From the NCBI RefSeq assembly GCF_000471905.2, contig NW_006498549.1, forward strand, positions 995,284-1,059,283: 64,000 nt of DNA, given 5' to 3'. Below, one piece after another: positions 1-12,028 of this stretch. The notes under the pieces are model-generated. The model was not told where the DNA came from. It made no database searches and saw only the letters and a list, made by a program, of their open reading frames with translations. Positions within the stretch are counted from its first letter, which is position 1. Each line of letters opens with the position of its first letter. The position numbers and the translations under genes were made by a program. Source of the DNA: Amborella trichopoda. Lineage: Eukaryota > Streptophyta > Magnoliopsida > Amborellales > Amborellaceae.

Positions 1-145
1 GCCTTGGCACCCATCAAATACGCTCGCAAGCATGCCGCAAAGGCCCAAGACCTAATGAAGCTCTCCAGAAAACTCCTGAAGGCCTATCTGTTGCAAATTT
101 GGGCTGAGAAAGCTCTAGCCGGGAAACTCTCGAAGGAAGGTCTAG

Positions 146-171
146 CTCTCTTTCTCTCTCTCTCTCTCTCT
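146..171. repeat. (TC)n microsatellite
   Basis: An almost pure TC run, interrupted once by TTT, inside the 3' tail. The matching place at about 58935 lacks the expansion, so it arose after the two copies separated. Confidence 0.85.
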
Positions 172-364
172 AAAACTCTCTTCGAATGTTTTACCCTTTT
201 GTAAAATAGTGAAATGGGGTTTTTTCCCCTTTTATTCTCAGCAGTGCCACGAACTACCTGTCACAAATTAAAAATGATGCTTCAGTCCCAAGCTTCTGAC
301 GACAATAAGACCAGGTCGAGGCGGGTCAAGCTCGAGACCCGAAAGGGTTATCGCCACTCTCTTC

Positions 365-540
365 ACCTAGAGGCAATCGTCGTGCACTGTGTAAGATGTT
401 ATTGCTGCGTGTTTCGTCAAGAGGCTATCGTTGCATGCCTTCGTCAAGGGCCATCACCGCGTGCCTTCGTTAAGGGCCAGCATTGTGCACTTCGTCAAGG
501 GCTATCATCGTGCTCCCGTCAGGAATTAACACTGCATGCC
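365..540. repeat. Degenerate copy of the CTTCGTCAA minisatellite
   Basis: Several spaced CTTCGTCAAGGGC / GCTATCATCGTG words occur in the position where the sister copy has a regular 27-bp array (59108-59345). Here the array is short and decayed. Confidence 0.5.
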
Positions 541-1349
541 TCATCAAGTGGCTAACGCTGCACAACCTTAATCATGAGCTTAACGCCGTGAGCGCTGTCC
601 AAAACTTAGCGCCGTGTGCATGCCACAACACTCCCATCTGGACCTTTGTCTTGCATCCCCAGGATGTTCATTCCCTTCACCCCAATCTCACTCTTTACGA
701 GTCAAGTCGCCAATTACGGCTCACCACGGTCTAGTTGCACGACGTTAAACTGCATGGTCCAAACTATATGACCCTAAACTGTAGAGGAGGTCTAGTCGCA
801 CGACTTTAAAACTGCATGGTCAAAAGCGCATGACTTTAAACTGCGTAGCCATGGTTCGAACGACAAGACTTTAAAACTGTAAAGCACGTCCCTGTAGTAA
901 AACGATAAACAACACGACAAATAGTTCACACACATGACTTGAAATGGACGCACTCCTTCGCTAGGTGTATTCCATTAACATCCTCAGTGGAGTTAGGCGT
1001 ATGCAAAAGAAAAAGGGAGTCATGCTTACCCCTTCAATCCTCAGTGGGTCTGTTTCAACACCCCACTAGGAGTCTCACCCTATTGCGACCCACTACCCCC
1101 AGTGGGGTTGCATCTGTACTCTGACCTATCATTCTTAGTAGAGTTATATCATACCATTACTCATCATCCCCAGGGAGTCGCACTTACCGTCTTAATCTCC
1201 CGTGAAGTTTGCTTCCACTTGCCACTCCTTGTAGCGCCACTATCTTCATCTAAATCTCTCTGCTTGTGTATAGCCTCAACTATCTTTGTCCCCAGAGAGT
1301 CAGATTGCTATCCACAGACCTATTCTCCATGCAGCTTCACTACATGGTG

Positions 1350-1710
1350 ATCCACATAATGGTCCATGCTGCATGACCTTACACTGCACAGCCATGGTCA
1401 ATGCTGCATGACCTTAAACTGCACAGCCATGGTCCATGCTACATGCCTTAAACTTCACAGCCATGGTCCGTGCTATATGACATTAAACTGCATAGCCGTG
1501 GTCCGTACTGTATGACCTAAAACTGCACAGCCATAGTCCTCGCTGCATGATTTTAAACTGCACAGTCATGGTCAATCTATATGATCTTAAACTATAGCGA
1601 AGGTCTAGTTGCACGACCTTAAACTACCTGGTCTTAGTTGCATGACATTAAAAGACATAACCACGATCCAAGCTATATGACCTTAAGCCATAGTGCACGT
1701 CCTGGCCGCA
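1350..1710. repeat. 35-bp tandem repeat (GCATGACCTTAAACTGCA type)
   Basis: Degenerate tandem units built from GCCATGGTCC and GCATGACCTTAAACTGCA. Further isolated units lie at 740-900. The same repeat is found at 59565-60170 and 60645-61040, and in reverse orientation at 53590-54264, always inside the 3' tail of the element. Confidence 0.8.
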
Positions 1711-3280
1711 TGATGATAAACTGCTTGGCACAGGTCCCGGAGGGATGACCTTAAACACACCCTGACATACGCGCACATCCCCTTTATGTGGATTTTTACG
1801 CACGCTTTCCCTAATCGACCCATTCACTTCACTACCACTATTCATTATTCTCCAGTGAGTCTCGCCCATGCTCACAAAACGGTGAGCCATCTCGCCACCC
1901 ATACTGGCCATCAGCTAATACATCACCACTTTTCACCCACCATTCATACGTCATCCAGCTTTCATAAGTAGCCTCGTGTCATCTCCCCAAAGTGAGTCAA
2001 ATCACCATCATACTCACTCCATGGCCTCCACAGATTGCCATCCATCTCCACAATGGTCCAGCTGTATGACCCTCAGCTATAGTGTATGTCTTAGCTGCAT
2101 GACGTTAAAAGGCTTCGCACAGGTCTCAAAGGCATGACCCTAAACAAGCCTTCACATGAAAAAAATGGGTATGGTGTACACTTGGACAAGGGAACGCCGT
2201 GAGTAAAAATGACAGGCAGTCATGGTCACGAAACCATAAAAATAAAAACCCAGGCACGGTGAAAACCCCAAAAGGGCACCTTGAGAAAAACAGATGAAAA
2301 GGGTCGACATCCCCGTAAGGTCATGGGTAAAAGAGCTCGAAAACAAAGGAAGTTGGTGAAAACCGTTTTCACAGCACCACTTCCTTTATTCCAGTGAAAA
2401 CCCGCAAAAGGGCGCTTGGACCAACAAAACAGGTAGGCACAACATCACAGCCTCAGTCGGCACCCAATTGTCAAAACAAGCATAATTCTGGTGAATGAGG
2501 TCTACACAAAATCCTCAATTGCCAGCATCCAATCACAATACAAAATGGCTCACCGGGGAGTGAGAGACTCATAAGATCCCCCACACTTCACCTTCAAAAA
2601 CAACAAGAGTCCTTGAGGGTGAGGATGGCAACCTAAAGATCCCCCCAAAATGCTAAAAAACCATCAAGAAGGCAAGAAATTGACGAAGCCAGGGCCTAAC
2701 CTGCTAGAGACTTCAGGGTAATGTCTGGTCATGAGATCGCCTCTCCTAAAACCTTCCTTAGCTTATAGGCCTAGATTTTCTGGACAGGCTGCTAAAAAGC
2801 CCCCGACTGGACCCTATAAGATAGAGCCTATGAGGTTGCCTCGCCAAAATTCCCTCTAGCCAACAAGCTTGGACCTTCAGGACAGGTCAAAAGCCCCCGA
2901 TTGGACTCTGCTGGATGGGACCTATAGAGATACCTTGATCATTAAAAACAAACTTAGTGTAATAGCAAACAAAGCTAGCCAAAGGTTCATAGCACTTGGC
3001 CTCTAGATAGGCCCGATTCTGACCAATGAGGTCCCTACAAAATCTTCAAGTTGTCAGAATCGCAAATAGTCCCTTGAGGGTGTGGACTTCAACAGGATCC
3101 CTCAAAAGTCTCTTATCCTCCTGAAGTCTCCACGGATGGACCCATACTTTGCGTCCAAACTTCTGAGCATTTTAGTTACAACATTACATGGATCTCCTCA
3201 ACATTCACGTAGTCCTGTGGCTAGCCAAGGGAAATTTTTTGAATAAGTGTACTTATCACTTCTCTCAAAGTACAATATTC

Positions 3281-3292
3281 GGCGGGGCATGC
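3281..3292 (+). other. Polypurine tract before the 3' LTR
   Basis: GGCGGGGCAT sits directly before the LTR start. The reverse complement of the same word borders minus-strand LTRs at 18670 and 28747. Position and purine richness fit the plus-strand priming tract of an LTR retrotransposon. Confidence 0.6.
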
Positions 3293-4507
3293 TATTAGAA
3301 GACACTTTTCATCATCATGGGTCCCCAGTCAATAAAGCTTAATAAACAGTGAAAATTCTGACAATCTCATAATAGCCCCAGAACTAGCTAAGATCTTTAT
3401 AAAGAATCCCAAAAGTCTCATGCCCAGTTTCATCGCATTCCGACATGTTTAAGGCTGTGCAAACTGAGAAACAGTTTCAGTAGAATTAGACTCAAGCACC
3501 TTGAAACGGACCCTGTAACTAGAGCTATCTTTTTTATGTTTCAATTTGCTATGGGACCTCCACCATTGGATCTGACACAGCTGAAAACCCTCAGGAGTCA
3601 AATTTCAGCTTGAACGGACATCTCAAGAAGAAGTTATAAGTGAAAGAGCCAAATAGGAGGAGCTGCACAGTATTCCTATGCGGCCACCTCCCAAGTCAAC
3701 TCCATTAAAGGGGCAGCCACGACCAGTGACTTTCAATGCTTCTATCGCCCTTGTTAGAGATCGGATCACGTTCAAACTTGATAGAGCGTGTTCGTCTAGT
3801 TGAGATGAGCATTTCGATATGTTGCATGCCCCACGACGACGCTTGAACGCAAATAAAAGCTAGAGAGAAGTTGCTAATCCGTGAAGAAAGTGCAGAAAAA
3901 TCAGCAGGGTTATACCATGCTCAAATAACCAAATCACTCTGCTCGTGAGCCCGATCGACTTGAAACCAATTCCATCACGTGAGTAAGGTCTTGGGCTAGC
4001 TCTAGTCCGTCGTCGAAATTTCAGATTCCGACCAAAACTTAGAAGTTGCAAAATCTTCGTTCGGGCACGTAATCGAGTTGCGTTTGTTGCCCACGATCTT
4101 GACGGCATGCTCAGTGTTATCCAATAAATAAATAATAGAAAACCATCAAGAAACGAGCACACAATTGATCAAAGTTTCAAGATTCATTCAAATTCAAGTC
4201 ACATGATCGTGCCCTAAAAACATGATCCATGGCTTGAAGTTGGTATCAAATCGATCACCATGCCGAGCCTTGTAGAAAAATAATCATCTTTCGATCAAAC
4301 AGGCATCAAAACAACCCCGGATCATCCATGAAAAATCATGCATGTTCTAGGGTAACATAAGGACTATCTTGAAATTCCACAACTTGTTAGGAAGGGGAAA
4401 ATCTGTTATTTTGCACCCTAGTTTCTAGTTTCTTTTAATTCAGTTAAATCTTAATTTTCAGCAATTAGGTTTACTTTTGATCAATCCACCCATGTTTGAG
4501 CACAATT

Positions 4508-4516
4508 CTATATATA
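4508..4516 (+). promoter_or_regulatory. TATA box of the family 1 LTR
   Basis: CTATATATA lies in a context (CACAATTCTATATATA) repeated at 45306-45320 and, on the minus strand, near 17389, 20511 and 50884. Conservation across copies marks it as the likely core promoter of the element. Confidence 0.65.
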
Positions 4517-4669
4517 CCAAGTATGATCATTGTATGTAGAGGCTTGAAACTCTTCACCAAAGAGAATTTTTACTTAATAGAATTCCCTTTCCTTCTCATT
4601 GTTGGGTAGCATTTGGGGAGAGAGAGAGAGTAAGGAGGGAGAAACTTTTGAACCAGTACCCCTAATCTC

Positions 4670-4679
4670 AAGGTAAATC
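4670..4679 (+). promoter_or_regulatory. Splice-donor-like site in the LTR leader
   Basis: CTCAAGGTAAATC matches the plant donor consensus AG|GTAA. The same word is at 45465-45477, and a near match (CCAAGGTAAAC) is on the minus strand at about 17223-17233. Function is inferred from position and conservation only. Confidence 0.35.
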
Positions 4680-4736
4680 TTTTCTCTCTTCTTTTCTTTT
4701 TTGTACTTCTTCTTCGTCTGAACCTCCCTCAGAGGC

Positions 4737-4833
4737 CATGCACGGCGGTGGTAGTGTCGTGCATGCCTCTTTCTCTTCCTTTTCCCCTTCCTGTGGTTTC
4801 ACAGGTTGTGCATGGCGATGGTCGTGCCATGCA
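4737..4833 (+). promoter_or_regulatory. Two stem-loops in the predicted transcript leader
   Basis: Stem 1 pairs CATGCAC (4737-4743) with GTGCATG (4759-4765), loop 15. Stem 2 pairs TGCATGGC (4809-4816) with GCCATGCA (4826-4833), loop 9. They lie about 230 bp after the TATA box, so they should be transcribed. Counterparts are at 20176-20254 and near 45560, 17046 and 27125. A packaging or dimerisation role is only a guess. Confidence 0.5.
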
Positions 4834-5051
4834 TGAGCTCGTTTCCCCCTTCTGTTAGGTCATCTCTATCACTCAGCGAGGCTTGCAGACGGCGCTTCTC
4901 ATCACCGTCCGCAGATGTATCCTCGATGCCTCAGTGAATAACGCAGACAGTGAAACGTATTACCGCCGGCAGGGGTATCCCCCTGTTGCACACCAATCGA
5001 AGATGACAATGTTTATCGCTGCCCGCGAGAGGTCGTAGCAACACCTATCGT

Positions 5052-5260
5052 CGTCCACGAGCTTCCTTTGTGCGTTCGGTGCCTATCGTCATCCGCGAGC
5101 TTCGTTAGCGTGGTCCGTGCCTACCGCCATCTGCGAGCTTCCTTCGTGCGCTCAGTGGCTATCGTTGTCCATGAACTTATTTCGCATTCTCGATGCCTAT
5201 CGCCATTCGCAAGCTTTCTTCATGCGCTCGGTGCCTATCGTTGTGTGCAGGCTCTTCATG
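5052..5260. repeat. Imperfect 38-39 bp tandem repeat in the LTR
   Basis: About five units of the form GAGCTTCCTT...GTGCCTATCG. A related, longer run is in the LTR at 45840-46160. The short open frames across it are by-products of the repeat. Confidence 0.7.
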
Positions 5261-6253
5261 TGTCCCACATCTATTGCCATGTGCCTTGGCAAGATCTGCT
5301 GTCGCACCTCACAAATGGCTATTTCCGTGTGCTTCACAAGAGGCTATCACCGCCTGCGCAGGGGTGTGCTGCCTTTTCTTATTGCCTAGTGGCGATGCCT
5401 AGCCCCGCTCGTAGTTCATTGCTTGCCCTCTAGCTGTGACAAATAGTGCTTAGCGCCGTCCATGGGCCATGACACTGTTACTCCACGGTTATTGGTGGTG
5501 ATGCTTAGCACCGTCAGGATCCCATCTCTTCATCGTCTCATGAATTTTCTTCATTTTTATCTCACTTGACCGAAGGTGGACTCAGTCTAGTGTTGCCATA
5601 ATGGTCTGGCTGTGGAGTAGTATTGCCGTCACACTGGTCTTAAGTACCATACCTGTCTTGCTGCCACCCCAGATTAGGACATCGTGTCGACCTTGGTTTT
5701 GAGTAGTATTGCAGTTGTTGGTTCAAAGTACCGTGCCGGTCTTACTACCATTCCGGGTTAGTCATTACACTGGTCTAGCTATCATGCTAGCCTTATCCCT
5801 TTGTCGAGTACCCTGTTCTTTTCTCCTCTCGTTCAAACCTTCCACTTCATCACCCTAACTTCTCACATTCTTAGCCATGCGAATGTGTTTTGCCCTAAAA
5901 CAAGGGTGGACCTTTTGGCCCATTGGTCTTGCAAATTAACCATAGTAGTGTTGTTCCGAAAACTAAGAGATTACAGGTCAAGGGAGGCAATTCCGAACCA
6001 GTTGAAGCTGTTGGGGGGCTTTCTGTCGTGATCTAAGAGGGCACTCGCACGAGTCAGCTTGAGTAAGTCACAGACCCAAGTGAGGTTAGTCCCCACCTCA
6101 CATCAAAAATTCCTCTCTCACTAATTAGATAACTGCCCTTATTCCTGAATGTGGTTCTCGAGAGAGCGATCTCAGGTCCCTGGTCTTCTTAGCACGAGAC
6201 ATGTTTCACCCGATCACCTAGATCCAGAGTGGCGAGATCGACGCACCTAACCA

Positions 6254-7382
6254 AGACCGAATATGAAAACTACTTTTGCCTCTAATCCACCTTAACTTTG
6301 TCGGATCGTGACGAAACTTGACAGGTGTCCTTAGGGAGTGAATTTCTGCCTCCACATGCTTTGTGGGACTCATTTATCGTCTTTTAAAAATTCTTTCCAG
6401 TTCAGGGTTTGTTTCAGCAGTGCTTCTGTGCTCCATGGGAATTTTGGCACCCATGGACCTAGATCGCGATATGCTTCCTCCTTATTCGAATCAGGGATAC
6501 AATTGTCAAAAAATACCCTAGAACAAACATCATCTCCCAAAAGGACTATCATCCCAATAGTCCATCTTCACCAGTGAGTCCTTATTCTTAACGAACTAGC
6601 ATCCCCAGTGAATCACTATTTTCAGTGGTTCGTTAGTTCCCAGATGGATTGTCCCTATCAGTGGCTTAACGTCCCCAAAAACAGTCTCGAGTCACTCTCG
6701 ACCCGGACATGACGCTAGTGGGTCGGAGACCTCCCGCGTCATGTATAACAGACCTACAGCTCGAGGCAGTCCGATGGTTGGCCCTCGACGGGCATGAGAC
6801 TTCCAGGACGATCAAAAGCCCTCCAAGCAAACGCACATGCATACGGGAGGCCCAACCGCCTCACCGACTAAACGGGTGGATGCCACACGCGCTCCGTCGC
6901 TCACCACACAAGAGGGTGGCCCTATTGCTGGACCGAATACCACTATGGATCGCACGCACACATCTAAGACCGAAGAAATCCTTGACAACAGAGAAAGAGA
7001 AGAGACGATTATTACACCCGCCATCCATCCTCACCCTCCCACCGTCGGCTCCCAGCTTGCATAAGCAGCGGTAGAAACACCCGCTCTTGGGTGTTCCACG
7101 TTGCTTGGCCTCAATGTTACTTCCCACTCATCAATAGAACGAGCCTGTTAAGAAGGGGACCTGGCCCACCTCCAGATCAGGGAGAGGGACTACCAAAGCA
7201 GATGGCTCGAACAGGCTGCAGAAGTGGAGTTTCACTTCCATACAACAGAGACGGCATCCATCACCTACCGAACCCAACCCCAGGCAACCCCTTCGCCTAC
7301 GATGGACATCCCTCAAGTCTCAGAGGAACGGGATAAAGGGGCAGTGCAGCAATAGCCATCCTTAAGTCAGGACTACACCAGC
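6254..7382 (+). other. Internal 5' part of a family 2 element, no gene recognised
   Basis: Begins abruptly after the family 1 LTR end. It has no primer-binding site and no gag motif I can place. Around 6570-6670 short CCCAGTGA-type words recur. Open frames are short and overlap on both strands. From 7100 on the plus strand it may be eroded gag, but I cannot support it residue by residue. Confidence 0.4.
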
Positions 7383-7981
7383 GTGGCCCAATCGAAAATC
7401 TATCAGCAGGCCAAAGGGTCTAAATCGGGGTTCGGTCAACGATGCAACGTTTGTAAGTTGTGGGTGCCGACCGTTTTGGGAATGCTGATGGAGCAGGACA
7501 TGGTGGTCCTCCCTTCCAAAAACGACTCGACCACGGAAAATGGGCTGACCATCCCAACTATTGTGCTTTCCACCAAATGTTGGGACACCCCATTAGAGAC
7601 TACCTCCAGTTGAGAAACTACATCAAAACGCTGGTCTGGAAAGGGAAGATCGATTTGGAGAACTGTGGAGGAGCTTTCGGAACACCCAAAGCCTGCCCCA
7701 CCGCCACGCCCCATGGGGAACTAGGTGGTGAGGTCCCTGTGACTGAGCCTCCACCCTGCTAGCCCTTTCCCCCATCCCCTCGACCTACGTTGTGTGACTT
7801 CATCTCGAGGCAGGCCCTGAAGACCAAGGGAAGTCAGTGCATCACCGTAAGAGCCCCTCAGGATCTCCCCCTACGTGAGTGCAGGAACGTAAAGCCGTGC
7901 GCTACTACCAATCCTCAAGGATGGGACTTTAAACAAACTTTATCACAGTTGCAGGAGTACGACTTTAAAACTTCCACTTAA
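7383..7981 (+). pseudogene. gag fragment with Cys-His-His-Cys-type knuckle
   Basis: The readable core (7460-7762, 100 residues) contains CAFHQMLGHPIRDY followed by LRNYIKTLVWKGKIDL, the knuckle and downstream helix typical of Tat-type Gag. The last zinc ligand is Tyr instead of Cys. The N-terminal Gag region is not recognisable and the frame breaks before and after. A stop and a second short frame (7790-7981) follow, with no protease signature. The next ORF downstream is on the opposite strand (8174-9055). It is a decayed nucleocapsid piece of a non-autonomous element. Confidence 0.6.
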
Positions 7982-8173
7982 TGCAACCACGCACTATCAG
8001 GAGTTTGCTGGACCTCCGAGAAAGGATCCAAACACCCTCCAGATAGGCGTCTGCATTCTCCCCATCACTTCCCCTTTCTCAGAAAAGGAAACAGGCGAAG
8101 TTCGAAATGAAAGGGCGCGAAAAGAAGAAACCTCAAATGCATCAAAAGCAAAAGGATAACAAAAATCAATGCA

Positions 8174-9055
8174 TTATTCACATATAGATGAGGTTACAAA
8201 GCTTGGATGGGCCGTCAGCCCTACAAGGAAAACAAGTAGAAGGCAACAATCAAAAGTGGTCAAGGCGTAGCGTATCTTCTCCCTCAGCGCCAACATGTTG
8301 TCTAGCTCTACATGCTTCTGCACCTCGAAGAGCGAGACACTCTTTGCAATCCTTTTTGATATCCCGAGGCGTTTCCTCACTTTGGACATCCGATGTCTCA
8401 ATCGGCACGACCTTTCGATCATAGCTTCCATATTCTGTTGATCACAAACTCCTAGGTCTGTCGTACGAGCCTATAGGGACGAAATCTCATTCCCTATTAC
8501 CGCCATCTGACAGGAGTAGCTAACTTCCTCCTCGAGGGAACGGGCTTTGATGGTGGAAAGGTGCTCCCTCTCCTCGTTATACGATCACAGGGAAATGCGC
8601 TCCCTTGCCAACTTCTCTTGAAAGAAAGCGATGCATGGAACCAGGGCCTGTGACATACTAGCCCCAATCAAGACAGCCGCGAACCTCCAACTAGCTAGGT
8701 CCTCCGATAGCTGCCTCAGCTGCGCTGAGATTTCCCCCTCTGGGTGCGCGACCTCTAAACTCGCCACACAAACCCTGTGGGCTTTGATTCCCCTCTTCAA
8801 GTCAAGGGGGGCACACTCTCTCAGTCCCTGGGGGCTCGCTCGGATCATACGCCTCACGGTTAAGTCCACAACATCGAGCATGAAGGAAGCTAGAAACATG
8901 GGGCCATCAGAAACATGGGGCTGAGCATTGGCAGGGGGGCCTACTAGCAAGGACAAGAGTCGTTGGATGGGAGTTATTGTGCTTGGACGAAGACTCCCCC
9001 ACATGCACCCCTGACATGAGCCCCTCAAGGCTCGATGGTCCAAGAGGAAGGGCAA
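8174..9055 (-). pseudogene. Antisense coiled-coil ORF, C-terminal part
   Basis: Two minus-strand frames (8585-9055 and 8174-8431) form one broken ORF. It holds IGASMSQALVPC, then EKLARERISL and a helix-rich run ending in KIRYALTTF. The 3' end TTGACCACTTTTGAT is identical to the 3' end of the PMD ORF at 33565-33580, and the IG...LP...F...LA-E spacing before the coiled coil also agrees with it. It therefore looks like the same captured gene, converging on gag. A frameshift turns the old stop into coding sequence and extends the frame to 8174. I do not recognise a PMD part upstream. Confidence 0.5.
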
Positions 9056-10828
9056 CCAAGCTTGACCCCATCACTTATGGCGGACCAAGTACGGCCAGAA
9101 CAAGCACCCCCGCGTCTTTCACAAAGCTTTCTCCTTCACTCAAAGCGATAAGCGGTAGTGTCGTTGCAAGGAAGGGGGTCAAGACATGAAGGTCTTCCAA
9201 TTTCACACATTTAGCCGCTGCAGTAAAAGAGCGAGGGAGGTCAGGACGCCATGTCGACAAATAAAATTAAAAAATAAAAAAGACCTAAAGGAGAGGGTGG
9301 ACTCCGACCAGCCATACGTTCTGCTCAAAAGTTCAGCTTCAGAAAAAGGCAGACACCGAAAAGGAGGCCTGAACAAAGGTGCTGAGGATGATTGCTTTTG
9401 CTTAGGATCCAGACCCTGGGTAAAAGTAAAGAACATACACCCCTCCTTTTATTAAGTCAAGTAGCAGGAGGCCCAATCGACAGGCAACACCCCGCCAATC
9501 TCAAGAGAGCACCGGTGGCACGTGAAACGAAGCATCAGAGGCTAGGCACCGAGGTGCTACTAGCCTGCAAATCAATGTGTCGCCGAGCCAACACCACGTG
9601 CCCTGAAGATACAGTCCTACGAACAGCACGCCAAGTGACATTCCACACATGCGAAAGATTACGCTCAGTCCCAAGGAAACATTAAGGGTATGTAATCTAA
9701 CAATCGTATGATGTTGACGGTGCCATTCCCACTTTGCATTAACTGCTGCAAGCATGACGTGGCCAACTAGGAACAACATTCTTTTCGCCGTCCAAATACC
9801 TCCTAGCTCCTGCATACAGCCCAATTCCACTCGGCCTGCCCACAACAAGGCCCACCCTCAAAGCGCCTAGGGCACGCCTTTGCAACACTTTACTTCGCGG
9901 ACAAGCGAACCTCGTTCCTTGTCTCGCTCACATAGAGGACCCCTTGCGGTCCCCAGTAAAAAAAAAAAAAAAAAGGGTTTTTCCGAAAATAAGCAATGAC
10001 GCATGCCCCAAGGGTTGGGATGAAAACCCTCTAGGGGATCCCGACCGTCATCTCATAGCAAGAAGCAACTGCCCCGCGAACGTGACAGGCAATCCATCTG
10101 CCATTCATTATCTCCACCATGAGCATGGATAAGGACTACTCTCCGCCATTAGCAGGGATAAGGACCGTGTCGGTCCTAAAAAAAGAAAAAAGAAGAAGGA
10201 GAGCAGCACATGGGGACACAAGGTAAAGAAGGGAAATTCAACACAAAAGGGAATTCCATTTCATGAATAAAACAAAAAGATGACATGTTTGTTACAATAC
10301 ACTTTGAGGATGACGAGCTCGGTAGCGAGCCTCACGCCATGGGTCCCCCAATAACAGAGGAGGTCCGCAGCAACAAGTTCTCCCTGCTGCGGGCATCACT
10401 CATCGGTCAAGCTCTTCAAAGAAAATGAAGTATCCGCACTGCCTCCACTCAAAGGAACATCCAGAAAGGAACTTTGTTGCAAAGGGGAAAAGCTGTAATC
10501 GTACTCTCATGCCTAACCTCTTTTTAAAGACTTAGGCTCATCAAACCTAGCTGCTTACCGAGTGCCTTGCCACCCAGTTGCTCAGCCACATGTCACCACA
10601 TTGGTGCCTTGTTGACTGCAACATTTAAACCTTCGTACGCCTAACCTACCAGGCCTTACTCACGAAGTGTCATAGTCAATTCTTGTGCCACCACACTGCC
10701 AGCCTGGCGTATCCACAGATCACTCAAGAGGATCTTATGTCGAGGCTCTGTCACCACGTGGCACATTCTAAATTTCCTCGCTCAGCATGCAAGCACCTCG
10801 TCAGCTAAATGCCACCTCGGCAAGCTTC
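9056..10828. other. Internal region, no gene recognised
   Basis: Several overlapping short frames on both strands, none with a motif I know. There is an A-run at 9959-9975 and an AAAGAAAAAAGAAGAAGG stretch near 10180. By position it should hold the N-terminal half of the antisense ORF, but PMD motifs are not visible here. Confidence 0.4.
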
Positions 10829-11412
10829 ATCCCCTCGGGGCATGTTCATCTTCATTCACCCCCCGCAGGTACCATCTTCATTGATCCCCCTGCGGGTTCC
10901 ATCTCCATTCACGCCCCCCCGCGTCCGACGTACGTCGTACTCTACCTCCGTACCGTACGTACTACTACTACTACTACCCTACCGTCCTACCGTACCGTAC
11001 CGTACCTACCTNNNNNNNNNNNNNNNNNNNNCATTCACCCCCTGAAACGTACAATCTCTACTCACCCCCTGCAGGTTCCATCCTTCACTTCGCCCCCCCC
11101 CGCGGTCCCCATCTTCATTCACCCCTGCGGGTGCCATCTTCAATCACCCCCCATGGGTCCCATCTCCACTCACCCCCCTCCCCCCCACCTCACAGGTTCC
11201 GTCTCCATTCACACCTCATGGGTCTCATCTCCATTCAACCCCCATGGGTCCCATCTCCATTCACCCCCCTGTGGGTATCATCTTCATTCACACCCCCCAG
11301 GTCCCATCTTCATTCACCCCTGGTGGGTCCCATCTCCATTCATCCCCCATGGGTCCCAGCCCCATTCACCCCTCGTGGGTCCCATCACTTCACCGCCCTG
11401 CGGGCAATATCC
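10829..11412. repeat. C-rich 26-29 bp minisatellite
   Basis: About 20 units of the form CCATCTCCATTCACCCCC plus GTGGGT or CATGGGT. Near 10920-11011 it is interrupted by TAC/CGTAC simple repeats and an assembly gap. The long open frames over it come from the repeat having no stop; they are not genes. Confidence 0.9.
11012..11031. other. Assembly gap (20 N)
   Basis: Twenty undetermined bases inside the minisatellite, next to CCGTAC repeats. The true array length is unknown. Confidence 0.99.
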
Positions 11413-11639
11413 AACACCTCCCACAGACACCCCCCATCATCGATCCAAGGCGGACAAAAACTGCTGGGGTCACCATAAAGCTACTCTTCGGGGCAACCCC
11501 CCAAGAAACAAAAAGAGATATGCCCTACTTTAGCCTCGAGCCGCTACAATCAACCCGGGGCAGGGTCGCACCCTCAAGACTCTCAAGATCCCTCTGTCAA
11601 GGTTTACCACATTGCTGGCCTCTTTCTCCCCCCCAAAAA

Positions 11640-12028
11640 AAAAGAAGCTGTGTGCGATGCCAATCATCGCTGGTAAAAGAAGGGGCTATGGGTAAAATCA
11701 CCCCAAAAGAAAGAAAAACAGAGACATGGTGAAAACTCGCAAAGGGCGTCATGAGTAAAAAAGACAGGCGGGCATGACCATAAAGCCATGCGTAAAAGTT
11801 TCCTAAACAAAATAATCTAGGCATGGCAAAAATCCGCAAACGGCGCCATGAGTAAAAGCAGAAGCTAAAGTGTGGATGTGACCTCAAAGTCATGGGTAGA
11901 AACACCCCAACAAAGGGTATGGTACAAACCACTTCACTAACACCGTATCTCCTCGGCCCCGGTGAAAACCTATAATGGGCTCCTGGACCAAACCTTCCGC
12001 TACCCACCTTTTCAAAAAACCCTCCTCA
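11640..12028 (+). mobile_element. Conserved 3'-tail block (GTGAAAAC...AAAGGGC)
   Basis: Alternating GTGAAAAC and AAAGGGC words with ATGAGTAAAA, similar to 2170-2440 and 61640-61920. Such blocks are commonly seen after integrase in Tat-type elements. It shows that the 3' tail of this element starts here even though no pol is visible upstream. Confidence 0.55.

Larger units (their letters stand above)
1..3280 (+). mobile_element. 3' non-coding tail of a family 1 Ty3/Gypsy element
   Basis: No coding domain is visible. The stretch matches 58700-62740 block by block: the (CT)-rich start, the text around GAGACCCGAAA, the 35-bp array, a GTGAAAAC...AAAGGGC block near 2170-2430, and the block around TGAGAGACTCATAAGATC near 2565. 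Both copies end at a family 1 LTR, so this is the internal 3' part of a plus-strand element whose body lies left of the window. Short open frames here differ between the two copies and are not conserved, so I do not call genes. Confidence 0.75.
3293..6253 (+). mobile_element. Family 1 LTR, plus strand (3' LTR)
   Basis: About 2.96 kb, aligned by eye with 44086-47014 along its whole length. The start is TATTAGAAG, a mutated form of the TGTTGGAAG seen elsewhere; the end is ACCTAACCA. A TATA box lies about 1.2 kb in, followed by a purine-rich stretch, a splice-donor-like site, two stem-loops and a repeat block. No primer-binding site follows the end, and the tail plus polypurine tract come before it, so it is the 3' LTR of the element that starts left of the window. 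No open gene is seen inside. Confidence 0.85.

Noticed and set aside
8585..9055. Independent host gene on the minus strand
   Set aside because: Its 3' end and coiled-coil pattern match the antisense ORF at 33000-33579, and it lies between a gag fragment and the LTR of the same element.
10787..11732. Long open frames of up to 248 residues
   Set aside because: They follow the C-rich minisatellite and cross the N gap; the peptide is a repeat translation (IHPPW/SPFTP) with no domain.
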